Shown here piece by piece: positions 51,437 to 61,516 of a DNA stretch of 61,639 nt. Source of the stretch: Puniceicoccales bacterium (GTDB lineage Bacteria; Verrucomicrobiota; Verrucomicrobiia; Opitutales; UBA9783); contig JAITAV010000011.1 of the NCBI GenBank assembly GCA_031283895.1, positions 1 through 61,639 on the forward strand. The letters are read 5' to 3'. Every line of letters begins with the position of its first letter. Positions within the stretch are counted from its first letter, which is position 1. The notes below the pieces were generated by a model. The model ran no database searches, was not told the origin of the DNA, and was given only the letters and a program-made list of their open reading frames with translations. A program made the translations under genes and the position numbers.

Positions 51437-52171
51437 CTACAAATGCAGCTCACCCTGCCAATGCGTTGGGTCAGACAATATTTTTGATAAGAAAGACCGC
51501 CGATGCATATCGGAAGCTCCGTATCGTACAAGCGCGTGACGATGTTGCCGAGTACCATATCCTTTATTGATGCTTAGGTAGTAGTATGGATAACGTACAC
51601 TCAGTTGTTCCATTAAAAAATCTCTTGTGACTTTTGCTACAATGGATGCCGCCGCAATGCAAAAACTTTTTTGATCACCTTTGACAATATTTTTATGATC
51701 GTAAGCAAAATTTTTTAAATGGTAACCATCGATGAGCACCTGCGGTGCATTTATGAAATGAGCATTGGTAGTATTATTTAAGGTTAAATGGGCCAATGAT
51801 TGTATTGTTTCCAAAACGCGTCGAAACGCTAACTTGGTGGCGTACGCAATGTTACCTACATCAATCTCCGTAACACTTCCCTCGGCAGATGCAAATCGTA
51901 ATCCACCTTCTTTTTGCCAAACTTGCAACCATTCAAACGCTTGGAGCCTACGCTTGGCGGAAAGTTGCTTCGAATCTTGTATCAAAAGAATGTTGGGATC
52001 CCGTTGGTGTTGTTTTAAAAATTCTGCACTAATCCATACGGCACCGGCTGCAACGGGACCTGCTAAAGCCCCGCGGCCAGCCTCGTCAACACCAATCAAA
52101 GAGTTATTTTCGAAAGAAAGAAACTGCGCATCGTAGTTGAGTAAATTATCGGACTCCTTATTTAAAAGCAT
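51437..52171 (-). CDS. rnhB: ribonuclease HII
   Basis: 244 residues. LIGVDEAGRGALAGPVAAGA holds the first catalytic Asp-Glu pair, ILLIQDSKQLSAKRR and VLIDGYHLK further acidic residues, and KGDQKSFCIAAASIVAKVTRD the conserved C-terminal block. It removes ribonucleotides and primer RNA from DNA. The N-terminus is ~25 residues longer than usual. No Shine-Dalgarno; TAAACT, a -10-like box, lies 14 nt before the ATG on the minus strand. Confidence 0.95.
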   Translation of the reverse strand: MLLNKESDNLLNYDAQFLSFENNSLIGVDEAGRGALAGPVAAGAVWISAEFLKQHQRDPNILLIQDSKQLSAKRRLQAFEWLQVWQKEGGLRFASAEGSVTEIDVGNIAYATKLAFRRVLETIQSLAHLTLNNTTNAHFINAPQVLIDGYHLKNFAYDHKNIVKGDQKSFCIAAASIVAKVTRDFLMEQLSVRYPYYYLSINKGYGTRQHRHALVRYGASDMHRRSFLSKILSDPTHWQGELHL

Positions 52172-52509
52172 AAACTACATTTTTGAGTTTATCGATCTTT
52201 TGACATTTGACAACAAAAATGACAAGGTGTTCTCCAGTGATACGTAAAAGTTGCTCACTTTGACGGTTTTAGGATGGTTTATCATACTTTACAGAGACGC
52301 ATAGAGTAAAAAACGATCTATCAGATTGAAAAATGGACTATTTTGATGCTTTATGAGGTTATTGAGAGTACCAATATTGTAGTGGGAATCCTTCCGACAC
52401 CCTTTCGGATAAGAAAACGAACTTTCCATGTGACAAATGGTAAAACCTTGCTTTTGGAGGGAACATTATACATTTAGCAAAATTTTTCTTATTAAAAATC
52501 ATTTTTTAC
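52172..52509. other. intergenic region between divergent rnhB and exported-protein genes
   Basis: About 340 bp with no supported gene. The right end holds the promoter at 52510-52537. A small palindromic phrase CCGACACCCTTTCGG lies near 52395. Confidence 0.4.
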
Positions 52510-52537
52510 TTGACAGATAATTAAATTTGTTTATAAA
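52510..52537 (+). promoter_or_regulatory. strong promoter of the exported-protein pair, leaderless geometry
   Basis: Consensus TTGACA (52510-52515), 16-bp spacer, TATAAA (52532-52537), 8 nt, ATG at 52546. One of the best promoters in the window, and there is no room for a ribosome site. Confidence 0.7.
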
Positions 52538-52545
52538 AAGCAGTC

Positions 52546-53007
52546 ATGTGCATATTAAATAGAAAATTATTATCTTCTATCGCAATCGGGGCGAGTATCG
52601 TTACCGGTTACCTTCGCGCAAATCCGACATTAAACGAAACGAGAGATGGAATCCACCTGAACTTACCGTTGGATATAGTGGCGAGGATAGCTCCATTGGC
52701 CGATCAAAGTGATAAAAATTTCCAACGTGATTTTGAGCAACGTTGTGATACTGATCTACCCGGAGCTCAAGATTTATTTATAGGCTTATGTCGGGATTAT
52801 GCATTAGGCCAGCCTATGAAAATCGAAGAATTGGCGTTTTGTTTTTATTATTTTCACAGTAAAAATATTCCAATTCCTTTGATCCACGATCTACATTACG
52901 ATTCAATTGTAGAAGGTTTGTATTCGCATGGATACATTTACTGTGGGATAACCAACAAAACAGTAGTTGATTACGTAGACGAATTGTATGTTTTGAGGAA
53001 AATTTAA
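52546..53007 (+). CDS. small exported protein, unknown function
   Basis: 153 residues. MCILNRKLLSSIAIGASIVTG is a Sec signal peptide, probably cleaved after Leu-Arg-Ala (residue 25). The mature ~128 residues contain six Cys and many Asp/Glu; no domain recognised (IHLNLPLDIVARIAPLADQ, LPGAQDLFIGLCRDYALGQ). It is transcribed from a strong promoter and followed 15 bp later by a metallopeptidase-like exported protein. The pair may be an enzyme with its inhibitor or chaperone (inference from order). Confidence 0.65.
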   Translation: MCILNRKLLSSIAIGASIVTGYLRANPTLNETRDGIHLNLPLDIVARIAPLADQSDKNFQRDFEQRCDTDLPGAQDLFIGLCRDYALGQPMKIEELAFCFYYFHSKNIPIPLIHDLHYDSIVEGLYSHGYIYCGITNKTVVDYVDELYVLRKI

Positions 53008-53022
53008 CTCACTCTTCTACCG

Positions 53023-53928
53023 ATGAATAAGACATTGCTAAGTTTGTTGTGTTGCTTTTCAGTGGTCGGGTTATGTAAGGCCGAGATACCTCCCGAAATT
53101 ATGGCTGTAATTCGCAGTAGTAATCCGGAAATTTTACAGCCTCTCATAGAAGAACAGCTAAAGTATAAAGATACACACAGTGAATGGGATGTCATTTTGG
53201 ATAGAATAAAGCAAATCAAAGATAGGCTAAACATTGATGTCCAAATTAAATTTCAAGGTGTCTGTAATTCATCTAAACCTATATGGTGCTTGTTTACTCC
53301 AAATACTTGGGTTGGGAAAATAGACGAATGTAACGTAATCATTTTTGAGATATGGTACGATGTTAAGCTAACTCCATTGCATCGCCCTGTGCTTGACAAG
53401 CAAAATGCGTTACAAGCAGTAGATAAGCAAGGTCCCTTAAATATGCCACGCTCCTGTGAACTACCTCCTTATATCATGTTAAGCCATGAAATGCTGCATA
53501 TGCTGTTAAGACTTGAATATATTTTAGCTTCCTCATCATTGTCCGATGTTCAAGGGAAGATAATTGGTATTCAAAATTGTGATTTTAAGCCATTTAATGA
53601 ATTTTTAGATGCCACGTATCCGCAGCTAGTCCCTCTAACACAAATGAAGAATTTTTTCGAGCTATGGGGCGCTGGAGAAACTCAAAGAGAGGAGTTAATC
53701 GTCATGCTCGGAGGAACCTATACTACAGAAACAGCAATGTTCATATTAGGAGAAACCCAATTCTTGCGTGAGCGCTATCAAGATCAAAATATCATTTCTT
53801 GGACACATTATTTATTTGACATGATTGCCGACGCCCAAGGGGAAATTACCCATCGTAAATTTTTGGATAATGCGTTTCAACTACAATGTGTTCAAGCATG
53901 TCTAGAGGCATTTCCATTAAAGAACTAA
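53023..53928 (+). CDS. exported HExxH metallopeptidase, M91/NleD-like
   Basis: 301 residues. Signal peptide MNKTLLSLLCCFSVVGLCKA is followed by a polar mature protein. LSHEMLHMLL (residues 154-163) gives the zinc motif His155-Glu156-x-x-His159. About 65 residues on, GETQREELIVMLGG supplies Glu223/224 as a likely third ligand, then TTETAMFILGETQFLRERYQ. The order HExxH, (R)EE, TEN-like, R..Y resembles peptidase family M91, whose founder NleD is a type III effector cleaving host MAP kinases. Here a Sec signal replaces type III export, so the T2SS is a plausible route. The family call rests on motif reading. No ribosome site; probably coupled to the gene 15 bp upstream. Confidence 0.65.
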   Translation: MNKTLLSLLCCFSVVGLCKAEIPPEIMAVIRSSNPEILQPLIEEQLKYKDTHSEWDVILDRIKQIKDRLNIDVQIKFQGVCNSSKPIWCLFTPNTWVGKIDECNVIIFEIWYDVKLTPLHRPVLDKQNALQAVDKQGPLNMPRSCELPPYIMLSHEMLHMLLRLEYILASSSLSDVQGKIIGIQNCDFKPFNEFLDATYPQLVPLTQMKNFFELWGAGETQREELIVMLGGTYTTETAMFILGETQFLRERYQDQNIISWTHYLFDMIADAQGEITHRKFLDNAFQLQCVQACLEAFPLKN

Positions 53929-54039
53929 TTTTCCATCGATTCTGCGATAACTTTGGGCGTAACACTCACTATGTGCAGGGTGCTAGTAGAATTAGTGGAA
54001 AATTAAAAGTCTATCTACCTTTCTTTAAAAAACGCCACT

Positions 54040-55239
<1,200 letters not shown>

Positions 55240-55443
55240 TTATCTAAAGAGTGTGTAAAAATCGTACCTAAGGACAAGTACTTAACGCAACGATGGTTTT
55301 AGCATTTTGGCCGCTTTGTCTCAAAAATATAATTAAAACAAGATGCATAACGGATTACACTCTTTGAATAATTAATTTATACGCGCTCTTCCATTGTCTT
55401 ACATTACCTATAATCCATGGATTTGTTTCCCATTGCAATCATA

Positions 55444-56904
55444 TCAGTCAAAGCGTTTCCAAAATCTAGGTGTTAACAGTACTAAAATTGCGTAAATTTC
55501 CAATCGTCCTAATAACATCAATGCGGACAGCAAAATTTTTGCAGATGATGGAAAGGACAAAAATGTTGCATTGGGACCGATCAGAGAAGTGAGTCCTGGG
55601 CCAATGTTGGACAAGCTTGCAACGATGGCAGATACGTTGGTAAGAAAATCTATGGAGGGTATCAGTATTTGTAAAAAAATAACGGAAATAAAAATAACAA
55701 GTAGATTAAGTGCAAAAAAATATAGAAGGTCCAGTTGCTTGCGTTCATTCCAAAGAACGCCGTCTATTTTCAATATACGTACAATATTGCTGCGAAAAAT
55801 CTTTTCTAGATGAGCAAGTAGAATTTTGCAGAGAGCTACCATTCGAAACACTTTGAATCCACCGGCAGTGGAGCCTGTACATCCACCGATGAACATAAGT
55901 AGCAGTAAAATGAGAACCGCGATGTTGGGCCAATCGGCAAAATTGACGGAGTGAAACCCCGTAGTGGTGCCTATGGACACGACTTGAAATAAAGCATGTC
56001 GACCCGCTTCCGGCAGCGACGGATAAACTTTAGGATAAAGAACACGGGTACAAACCAAGGTTACGACCAGAATAATGGCGATATATGTCCTAAATTCAGA
56101 ATTTTTCACCAACCTTGGACCATGCCGGGTAAAAATTTGAATTAAGAAGACAAAATTGATACTCCCCAACAGCATAAAAATGATCAATATACGCTCAATT
56201 TTAAGAGAGTTAAAGTGATGAATACCTGCGGAATACGTTGAAAACCCACCCGTTGACACCGTTGTTAGTGCGTGACATATGGCATCAAACAACGACATAT
56301 TGCAGTGAAAAAGGGATAAAGCGCACATAATCGTTAAACAAATGTAGATGAGAAGAGAATAAGAAATATTTTTTCTCATACGAAATAAACTGACGGACTC
56401 CTCAACGCTTGTTGATTCTTGCAAGTAAAGTTGTTTTTGAAAATTGCCATGTGTTCCCAGAAAGGTAACAAAGAATACGACAAACCCTAAGCCTCCTAGC
56501 CACTGCGAAACAGATCGCCATAAGAGCAAGCCTTTGGGTAAACATTCTAAATTTAGCAGCGCTGTTGCCCCCGTTGTCGTAAGTCCCGAGATGGATTCGA
56601 ACAACCCTACACTGAATTTGCAATGTAAAAGAATCCAGTAAGGTAAGCTGCCAATGATGCCCGCTGATAACCACGACAGGCCTGTTGTAAGCAAAATTTC
56701 TCGCTGCGAGATGTAAAGTTTTTTTTGCTTTCCTTTGCAAAAATAAAAGATGAGGCTTAGTAAAAGAGGGATGGTGATTGCAGGTATCCACGGAAGTAAG
56801 GGCTCTTTATAGCAGAAAAAACCTAGATAAGCGCAGACCCAAAAACATAAACTAAGCAAAAGGAAATTAATGGCCAATGGAATGACAAGAGGCATTACTT
56901 TCAT
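55444..56904 (-). CDS. trkH: potassium uptake channel subunit TrkH/KtrB type
   Basis: 486 residues from the ATG at 56904, which overlaps the trkA stop (ATGA); a longer open frame begins at 56994 inside trkA. Four filter-like loops appear in order: GLTTTGATAL, HALTTVSTGGFSTYS, SIGTTTGFHSVNF and SNIGPGLTSLIGP, as expected for the Trk/Ktr superfamily. It is the K+-translocating subunit in the inner membrane, regulated by the TrkA protein encoded just upstream. Confidence 0.93.
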   Translation of the reverse strand: MKVMPLVIPLAINFLLLSLCFWVCAYLGFFCYKEPLLPWIPAITIPLLLSLIFYFCKGKQKKLYISQREILLTTGLSWLSAGIIGSLPYWILLHCKFSVGLFESISGLTTTGATALLNLECLPKGLLLWRSVSQWLGGLGFVVFFVTFLGTHGNFQKQLYLQESTSVEESVSLFRMRKNISYSLLIYICLTIMCALSLFHCNMSLFDAICHALTTVSTGGFSTYSAGIHHFNSLKIERILIIFMLLGSINFVFLIQIFTRHGPRLVKNSEFRTYIAIILVVTLVCTRVLYPKVYPSLPEAGRHALFQVVSIGTTTGFHSVNFADWPNIAVLILLLLMFIGGCTGSTAGGFKVFRMVALCKILLAHLEKIFRSNIVRILKIDGVLWNERKQLDLLYFFALNLLVIFISVIFLQILIPSIDFLTNVSAIVASLSNIGPGLTSLIGPNATFLSFPSSAKILLSALMLLGRLEIYAILVLLTPRFWKRFD

Positions 56905-58268
56905 AGGCTCATTGTTTGAGTCAATAGACAAATAAGGGCATCGCGGTGTTTTTTTTGTACGACGGCCACAACGCAATCGCCTCCAATCAGGCAATCTTTA
57001 GCTCCGGGGACTTTGGTATGGAATCGATGCTTTAAGACAAGCAACAATGTATGTTCAGGCCAAGGGATATTATCTACGGTACGGCCTTCGATTGCGGTTC
57101 CACTGGGAATGTGAATTTCTACGAGTTCCGGTGCCGATTCATCGTTGCCAAGGACACCCAAAATGGAAACTTCTTGAGGAAATAAAATGCTTTCGAGGTC
57201 TTTTATAATGCAAGATTTTGTGAGTACAAGGTGATTGAAATGGAGCGTATCTTTTAAAGTATCGCAAACGGCATCGTAATCCTCCTTGTTGACCCACAGT
57301 AAAATTTTCTTCGAACCTGCTTTCTGAGCTTGCAAACATGCGATGATATTTTTTTCGTCGTTGGAGCTACAAGCTACAAAGTAACTGGATGCATATATTT
57401 GTTCTTCCTGTAAAAGTGACAACTGCGTGGCACTCCCGTGAATTACGGATACATTTGGATACATTTCCGCTAATTGGTAACATAAGGCAATATCCTCTTC
57501 AATAACCTTAACCTTATAATAAGGATTATGGAGTAACTGCAATAAAGATACGGTTATTTTGCTTGCGGAAAAAAGTGTGATGTACGTAAAGATGTTCTGC
57601 TTGATGCAGGCTTGTGTTCTCAACTGAGACAAATGCATGTTGTCACCGGCTAAAGTGAGTAAGTCATGAGCTTGTAGTACGGTATCTTTGGTGGGAATAA
57701 AATGCTGTTGGCCGCGTTTTATGAATCCTATGCGGATACTGTTGTCGATGGATAATTGCAAGATTGTTTTCCCTGTCCAGGGGGATTTTTCTTTGAGTTC
57801 CAACGTTTGAATTTCTATCTTTCCTCGAGAAAACTGTTCAATGGCTACTCGGTGTGGGTCGCGAATGTATTTTGCAATTTCAAAGGCACAAGCATGTTGC
57901 GTATCTATGAGATGGTCTATGGAAAAATGGGCCTGATAATTAAACGTTTGGGTATTGTTATGCAAGTCGTGATGGATGCGACATACAGTCTTTTTTGACC
58001 CTAGCGTCTTCGCTAACGTGCACGATAGGATATTGACGGCATCATCTTGCGTCATTGCCAAAATGGCGTCCGTTTGGGGCAGATTGATTTGTTGCAAAGT
58101 TGAAAATAAGGTGGCGTCTCCCGTAATAATACGTGCAACCATATTTTCTCCTAAAAACTTCGCCAATTGAACGTTTTTTTCAACAATAACGACTTCATGA
58201 TTGCTTTGTAACAGATGCTTACATAAGCAGAGTCCCGCTTCCCCTGCACCGATAATTACAAACCGCAT
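56901..58268 (-). CDS. trkA: Trk system potassium uptake regulator TrkA
   Basis: 455 residues from the ATG at 58268 (MRFVIIGAGEAG). It has two RCK units: the first has a good NAD-binding loop (GAGEAGLCLCKHLL with acidic VIVEKN), the second (FSASKITVSLLQLL) lacks the glycines and may bind no nucleotide. Two TrkA-C-like segments follow each unit (ELVEIHIPSGTAIEGRTV in the last). It gates TrkH according to NADH/nucleotide state. It is first in a two-gene operon with trkH; a TTGACA promoter ends 7 nt before the start. Confidence 0.92.
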   Translation of the reverse strand: MRFVIIGAGEAGLCLCKHLLQSNHEVVIVEKNVQLAKFLGENMVARIITGDATLFSTLQQINLPQTDAILAMTQDDAVNILSCTLAKTLGSKKTVCRIHHDLHNNTQTFNYQAHFSIDHLIDTQHACAFEIAKYIRDPHRVAIEQFSRGKIEIQTLELKEKSPWTGKTILQLSIDNSIRIGFIKRGQQHFIPTKDTVLQAHDLLTLAGDNMHLSQLRTQACIKQNIFTYITLFSASKITVSLLQLLHNPYYKVKVIEEDIALCYQLAEMYPNVSVIHGSATQLSLLQEEQIYASSYFVACSSNDEKNIIACLQAQKAGSKKILLWVNKEDYDAVCDTLKDTLHFNHLVLTKSCIIKDLESILFPQEVSILGVLGNDESAPELVEIHIPSGTAIEGRTVDNIPWPEHTLLLVLKHRFHTKVPGAKDCLIGGDCVVAVVQKKHRDALICLLTQTMSL

Positions 58269-58275
58269 GAGCACT

Positions 58276-58305
58276 TAGGTAAATGGGGATTCTGTGGATT
58301 GTCAA
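58276..58305 (-). promoter_or_regulatory. trkA-trkH promoter, leaderless geometry
   Basis: Minus strand: TTGACA (58305-58300), 18-bp spacer, TACCTA (58281-58276), 7 nt, ATG at 58268. The -35 is consensus and the -10 weak. Confidence 0.5.
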
Positions 58306-58506
58306 CGAGAATATATCGATCGAAATTTGCCGAAGTCAGATGTAAAGACCTTATGAAAAAGGAACTCAGTTGTATGCGGTAAATTTTTAAAAGAGCATAT
58401 ATTTGTAAACACTGACTTGGGCGCTAATTCCAATGGAATGAACGGTAATTTTACCCTTACGCACTCGCTTGCGATGATTGATTGCACGTTACACCACCGC
58501 CAATAT

Positions 58507-59067
58507 TTAGATGGAAGTAAGTGCTCTTTCTTTAGCATTTATCCGTTGTTCGATGTTTGCAGTAAATTTATCGGTTATTTTCTGCACTTCTTTTTCGAAC
58601 TTTTTGGCATCATCTTCGGAGCACGCACCCGACTTTTTGGCTCCTTTAATCGTCTCCATGGCTTCTCGACGGCAATTACGAATGTTGATACGCCCTTCTT
58701 CTGCCATACCATGGGCAACTTTAACTAATTCTTGACGACGTTCTCTGCTCAATTCTGGCAGTGGGCAACGAACAACTTCACCAAAAATGCCTGCATTAAT
58801 TCCCAAATTGGCAATTAAAATGGCTTTTTCAATGGCTTTCAAATTCGTTTTATCCCAAGGCTGGACGTGAATGGTGCGGGCATCTGGAGTTGTAATGGAA
58901 GCAATATCTCGCAATTTCATATTAGACCCATAAACTTCAACGTTGATGCCGTCTATCATTTGCGGAGATGCTTTGCCCGTATGCAATGTCTCCAATTGAT
59001 GCACGGTGTGATCGACAACCTTTTGCATATTGCTATCAATTTGCTTGATTAATTGATTAAAGTCCAC
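58507..59067 (-). CDS. frr: ribosome recycling factor
   Basis: 186 residues, normal length, with HTGKASPQMIDGINVEVYGS, PDARTIHVQPWDKTNLKAIE and the C-terminal three-helix-bundle segment KFEKEVQKITDKFTANIEQR. It splits post-termination ribosomes with EF-G. It follows pyrH by 3 bp, the classical pyrH-frr order; tsf and rpsB are not upstream here. Confidence 0.97.
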   Translation of the reverse strand: MDFNQLIKQIDSNMQKVVDHTVHQLETLHTGKASPQMIDGINVEVYGSNMKLRDIASITTPDARTIHVQPWDKTNLKAIEKAILIANLGINAGIFGEVVRCPLPELSRERRQELVKVAHGMAEEGRINIRNCRREAMETIKGAKKSGACSEDDAKKFEKEVQKITDKFTANIEQRINAKERALTSI

Positions 59068-59070
59068 ATT

Positions 59071-59769
59071 TTACTCCGTGATAATGGTTCCTTTGATTTG
59101 TTTGTTGATGGCCCTCATAATGGCATCTTTTTCAAAAATATTAAAGATAAAAATGGGAAGCTTTTGTTCCATGCACAAAGCAAATGCACACGCATCCATA
59201 ACGCGATATTGTTTTGCCAAAGCTTCGCGGTAAGTAAGCAGATCAAATCGCTTGGCGTCGTCATATTTTTTCGGATCTTTATCGTAGACGCCATCGACTT
59301 TGGTAGCCTTGAGGAGTAATTGAGCTTGTATTTCGATGGCACGTAACGCAGCCGCGGTATCCGTTGAAAAAAATGGATGTCCCGTTCCTCCTGCAAAAAT
59401 GATTACGTGGGTTTTGATATCCCGTTGCACATTTTCTATTTGGAATACAGGAACCTGACTGTCCAGTGCTTGCGCTCCGTAAACTTTTGTGGGTAATCCT
59501 TGGGTTAAAAAGTAAGCTTGTAGAATAAGCGCATTGACCAAAGTGGCAGCCATACCTATTTGATCAGCCAAACATCGATCCATGTTCACACCTAAAGTAT
59601 GTTTCCCGCCTCTAAAAATGTTACCGCCACCGATGACAATACCCATTTCAACATTGTGACGACGGAGCTGTGCAACCTGTTCTTGAATGTTCTGTAAGTG
59701 TTGAGAAGCGCATACGTCAGCACCTTCTTGCAAATATTCTCCACTCAACTTTAATAGGACCCTTTGCAT
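59071..59769 (-). CDS. pyrH: UMP kinase
   Basis: 232 residues. VLLKLSGEYLQ, VIGGGNIFRG, AALRAIEIQAQLLLKATKVD and GVYDKDPKK are the amino-acid-kinase-fold motifs of bacterial UMP kinase. It makes UDP for all pyrimidine nucleotides. It heads the pyrH-frr unit. There is no clear Shine-Dalgarno at the ATG. Confidence 0.97.
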   Translation of the reverse strand: MQRVLLKLSGEYLQEGADVCASQHLQNIQEQVAQLRRHNVEMGIVIGGGNIFRGGKHTLGVNMDRCLADQIGMAATLVNALILQAYFLTQGLPTKVYGAQALDSQVPVFQIENVQRDIKTHVIIFAGGTGHPFFSTDTAAALRAIEIQAQLLLKATKVDGVYDKDPKKYDDAKRFDLLTYREALAKQYRVMDACAFALCMEQKLPIFIFNIFEKDAIMRAINKQIKGTIITE

Positions 59770-60210
59770 GCTTTTACATTGAAGAAAGTATGCCTGTTAG
59801 ACAAGCTTTTTACTTCATGTCGTGGGTCATTTTTGAAAGTTATTGTAAGTGATTAACAGCGATTTTTAATCTTTTCACGCATTTATCACATAATGTGTTC
59901 AAAAACAAGCGACACTTATCTTTCTCCAAATATTAGGTTTGCAGACGTGTAAGAATCATAAAAATTTTTAAAATGTCATCCTAGGAGCCTTTTTTACAAA
60001 ATCTGCTACCCGGGTTACACATAAGCCCCACTTGATTGCCTCATTTCGCTTTAAAAATCTTTTTCATCTATGCGGTTGCGAAAGAATACCAGGTTTAAGC
60101 TTCGTGAAGATCACAAAAATATGTGAAACTTGCGCACATTGCCTTGGATTTTTAACATCATACGAGCGATGCAACTTATTTGGACCCAAAACGTATCGTG
60201 CGTTTTTATG
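59770..60210. other. intergenic region between divergent pyrH and lpxA
   Basis: About 440 bp. A plus-strand 73-codon frame (60032-60253) has Cys-rich, unstructured-looking sequence and runs into the lpxA start; I do not support it as a gene. No RNA or repeat was recognised. Confidence 0.4.
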
Positions 60211-60238
60211 TTGTATTACAACTTTCTCATCTTATGAT
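60211..60238 (+). promoter_or_regulatory. lpxA promoter, near-leaderless geometry
   Basis: TTGTAT (60211-60216), 16-bp spacer, TATGAT (60233-60238), 8 nt, ATG at 60247. Confidence 0.5.
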
Positions 60239-60246
60239 TTTTGCAT

Positions 60247-61053
60247 ATGTTGATTCATCCTACAGCGATTGTGGACGCGCAAGTTTGTTTGAATGATTCG
60301 CTGACGGTAGGTCCGTTTTGTCAAATTGAAGCTGGGGTTGTTTTGGGACAAAACGTTGTTGTGGAGAGTCACGTCATGCTGAAAAAGGGCACTTGGCTGG
60401 AAGACGGCGTTTATGTTCACAGCTTCGCTTGCATTGGCGGTGACCCTCAAATTAAAAATTTGAACGGTACGTTTAACAGTGGTGTACATGTGGGTGCCTG
60501 CACGATCATTCGGGAAGGAGTAACAGTTCACAGAGCTTCGGAAGTGAATGGCATGACTACTATAGGATCAGATTGCCTACTCATGGCGTACAGTCATGTG
60601 GGGCACGATTGCCAGGTAGGGAATGGTTGCACTTTGGCGAATAATGTTTTATTGGCAGGATGCGTCCGTGTGGAGGATTTTGTTTTTTTAAGCGGAGGAT
60701 CTATGGTTCATCAGTTTGTGACCCTCGGAGAAAGTGCCTTTGTGTCGGGTAATGCAGCCATTACCATGCACGTGCCTCCATTTGTAACGGTGTTGGAAAG
60801 AAATCGATTAAAAAATCTAAACGTAATTGGGTTACGGCGGCGCGGTTTTTCAACGGAAGAGGTAGCGGACGTAAAAGCGTGTTATCGTTGCGTGTTCGGT
60901 CATGACAACCTAGCGTTTCAACGCAATGCGCAAGAAGCTTTGCAGATTGCATTGCCGAAAACTGCCAAGGGTCGCCAGTTTTTAGAATTTTTTGCAAAAG
61001 ACAAATCGGATCGCGGTTTCGTCTACCCACTTTCGCAGTCGCGAGCCCGGTGA
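60247..61053 (+). CDS. lpxA: UDP-N-acetylglucosamine acyltransferase (lipid A synthesis)
   Basis: 268 residues from the ATG at 60247 (MLIHPTAIV). It is a left-handed beta-helix of hexapeptide repeats with the catalytic His in MAYSHVGHDCQVG, the fold break SGGSMVHQFVTLGE, and the C-terminal helical part (LNVIGLRRRGFSTEEV). It transfers the first 3-hydroxyacyl chain to UDP-GlcNAc. It stands alone here, without lpxD, fabZ or lpxB. Together with the acyltransferase fusion at 45788 it implies an LPS outer membrane. Confidence 0.96.
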   Translation: MLIHPTAIVDAQVCLNDSLTVGPFCQIEAGVVLGQNVVVESHVMLKKGTWLEDGVYVHSFACIGGDPQIKNLNGTFNSGVHVGACTIIREGVTVHRASEVNGMTTIGSDCLLMAYSHVGHDCQVGNGCTLANNVLLAGCVRVEDFVFLSGGSMVHQFVTLGESAFVSGNAAITMHVPPFVTVLERNRLKNLNVIGLRRRGFSTEEVADVKACYRCVFGHDNLAFQRNAQEALQIALPKTAKGRQFLEFFAKDKSDRGFVYPLSQSRAR

Positions 61054-61212
61054 AAATTTAATTATGACTCCGTGAACCTAAAGATTCTTTATCCTTAAAT
61101 TTCATGACTTTAAGTAGCAGTCATACTATCTTATGTAGCTTTCATGAGGTACCACGGGACCTTGAGAAAACACTTTTGAATCCCTGGAAGAATAATTGCC
61201 CATGTCATGTAC

Positions 61213-61353
61213 TCACCTGGGTTGAGTTGGGGATTGTAAACCGTTTTTGGATGCGGCGAGCATATCCAAAAAGATCATATAAGCTTTGCCACTACCAACT
61301 TGGCCCGTAACAAACAGTTTCACCGTAAGATGAACATGCCTTGGCCATTCCAT
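61213..61353 (-). pseudogene. remnant of a P-loop NTPase gene
   Basis: Minus-strand frame of 46 codons: MEWPRHVHLTVKLFVTGQVG at the start, with the Walker A motif GQVGSGKA followed by a hydrophobic helix (YMIFLDMLAA), ending early at 61213. Beyond the stop the same frame stays open and protein-like (VHDMGNYSSRDSKVF) to about 61133, suggesting a nonsense mutation. Just upstream (61385-61425, minus) a second copy of the 5' end reads MPGHVHPGVKLEVF against RHVHLTVKLFV here, so the gene start was duplicated. Family unknown; Zot-like or AAA NTPases begin similarly. Confidence 0.45.
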
Positions 61354-61516
61354 TGAACGCCCTAAAAACCTCCAATTTTACCCCAGGATGAACATGCCCT
61401 GGCATTGCACCGAATAACCCAAAATCTTCTCCAAAATCCATGAAAAGCCCTCCGAAAATCCATGAAACCCGCTTGACAAAGGTATTGATGGAAGGATATA
61501 CTAACTTAGTAGTGAA

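Noticed and set aside
60032-60253. 73-codon frame upstream of lpxA
   Set aside because: It overlaps the lpxA promoter and start, is Cys-rich without pattern, and has no ribosome site.
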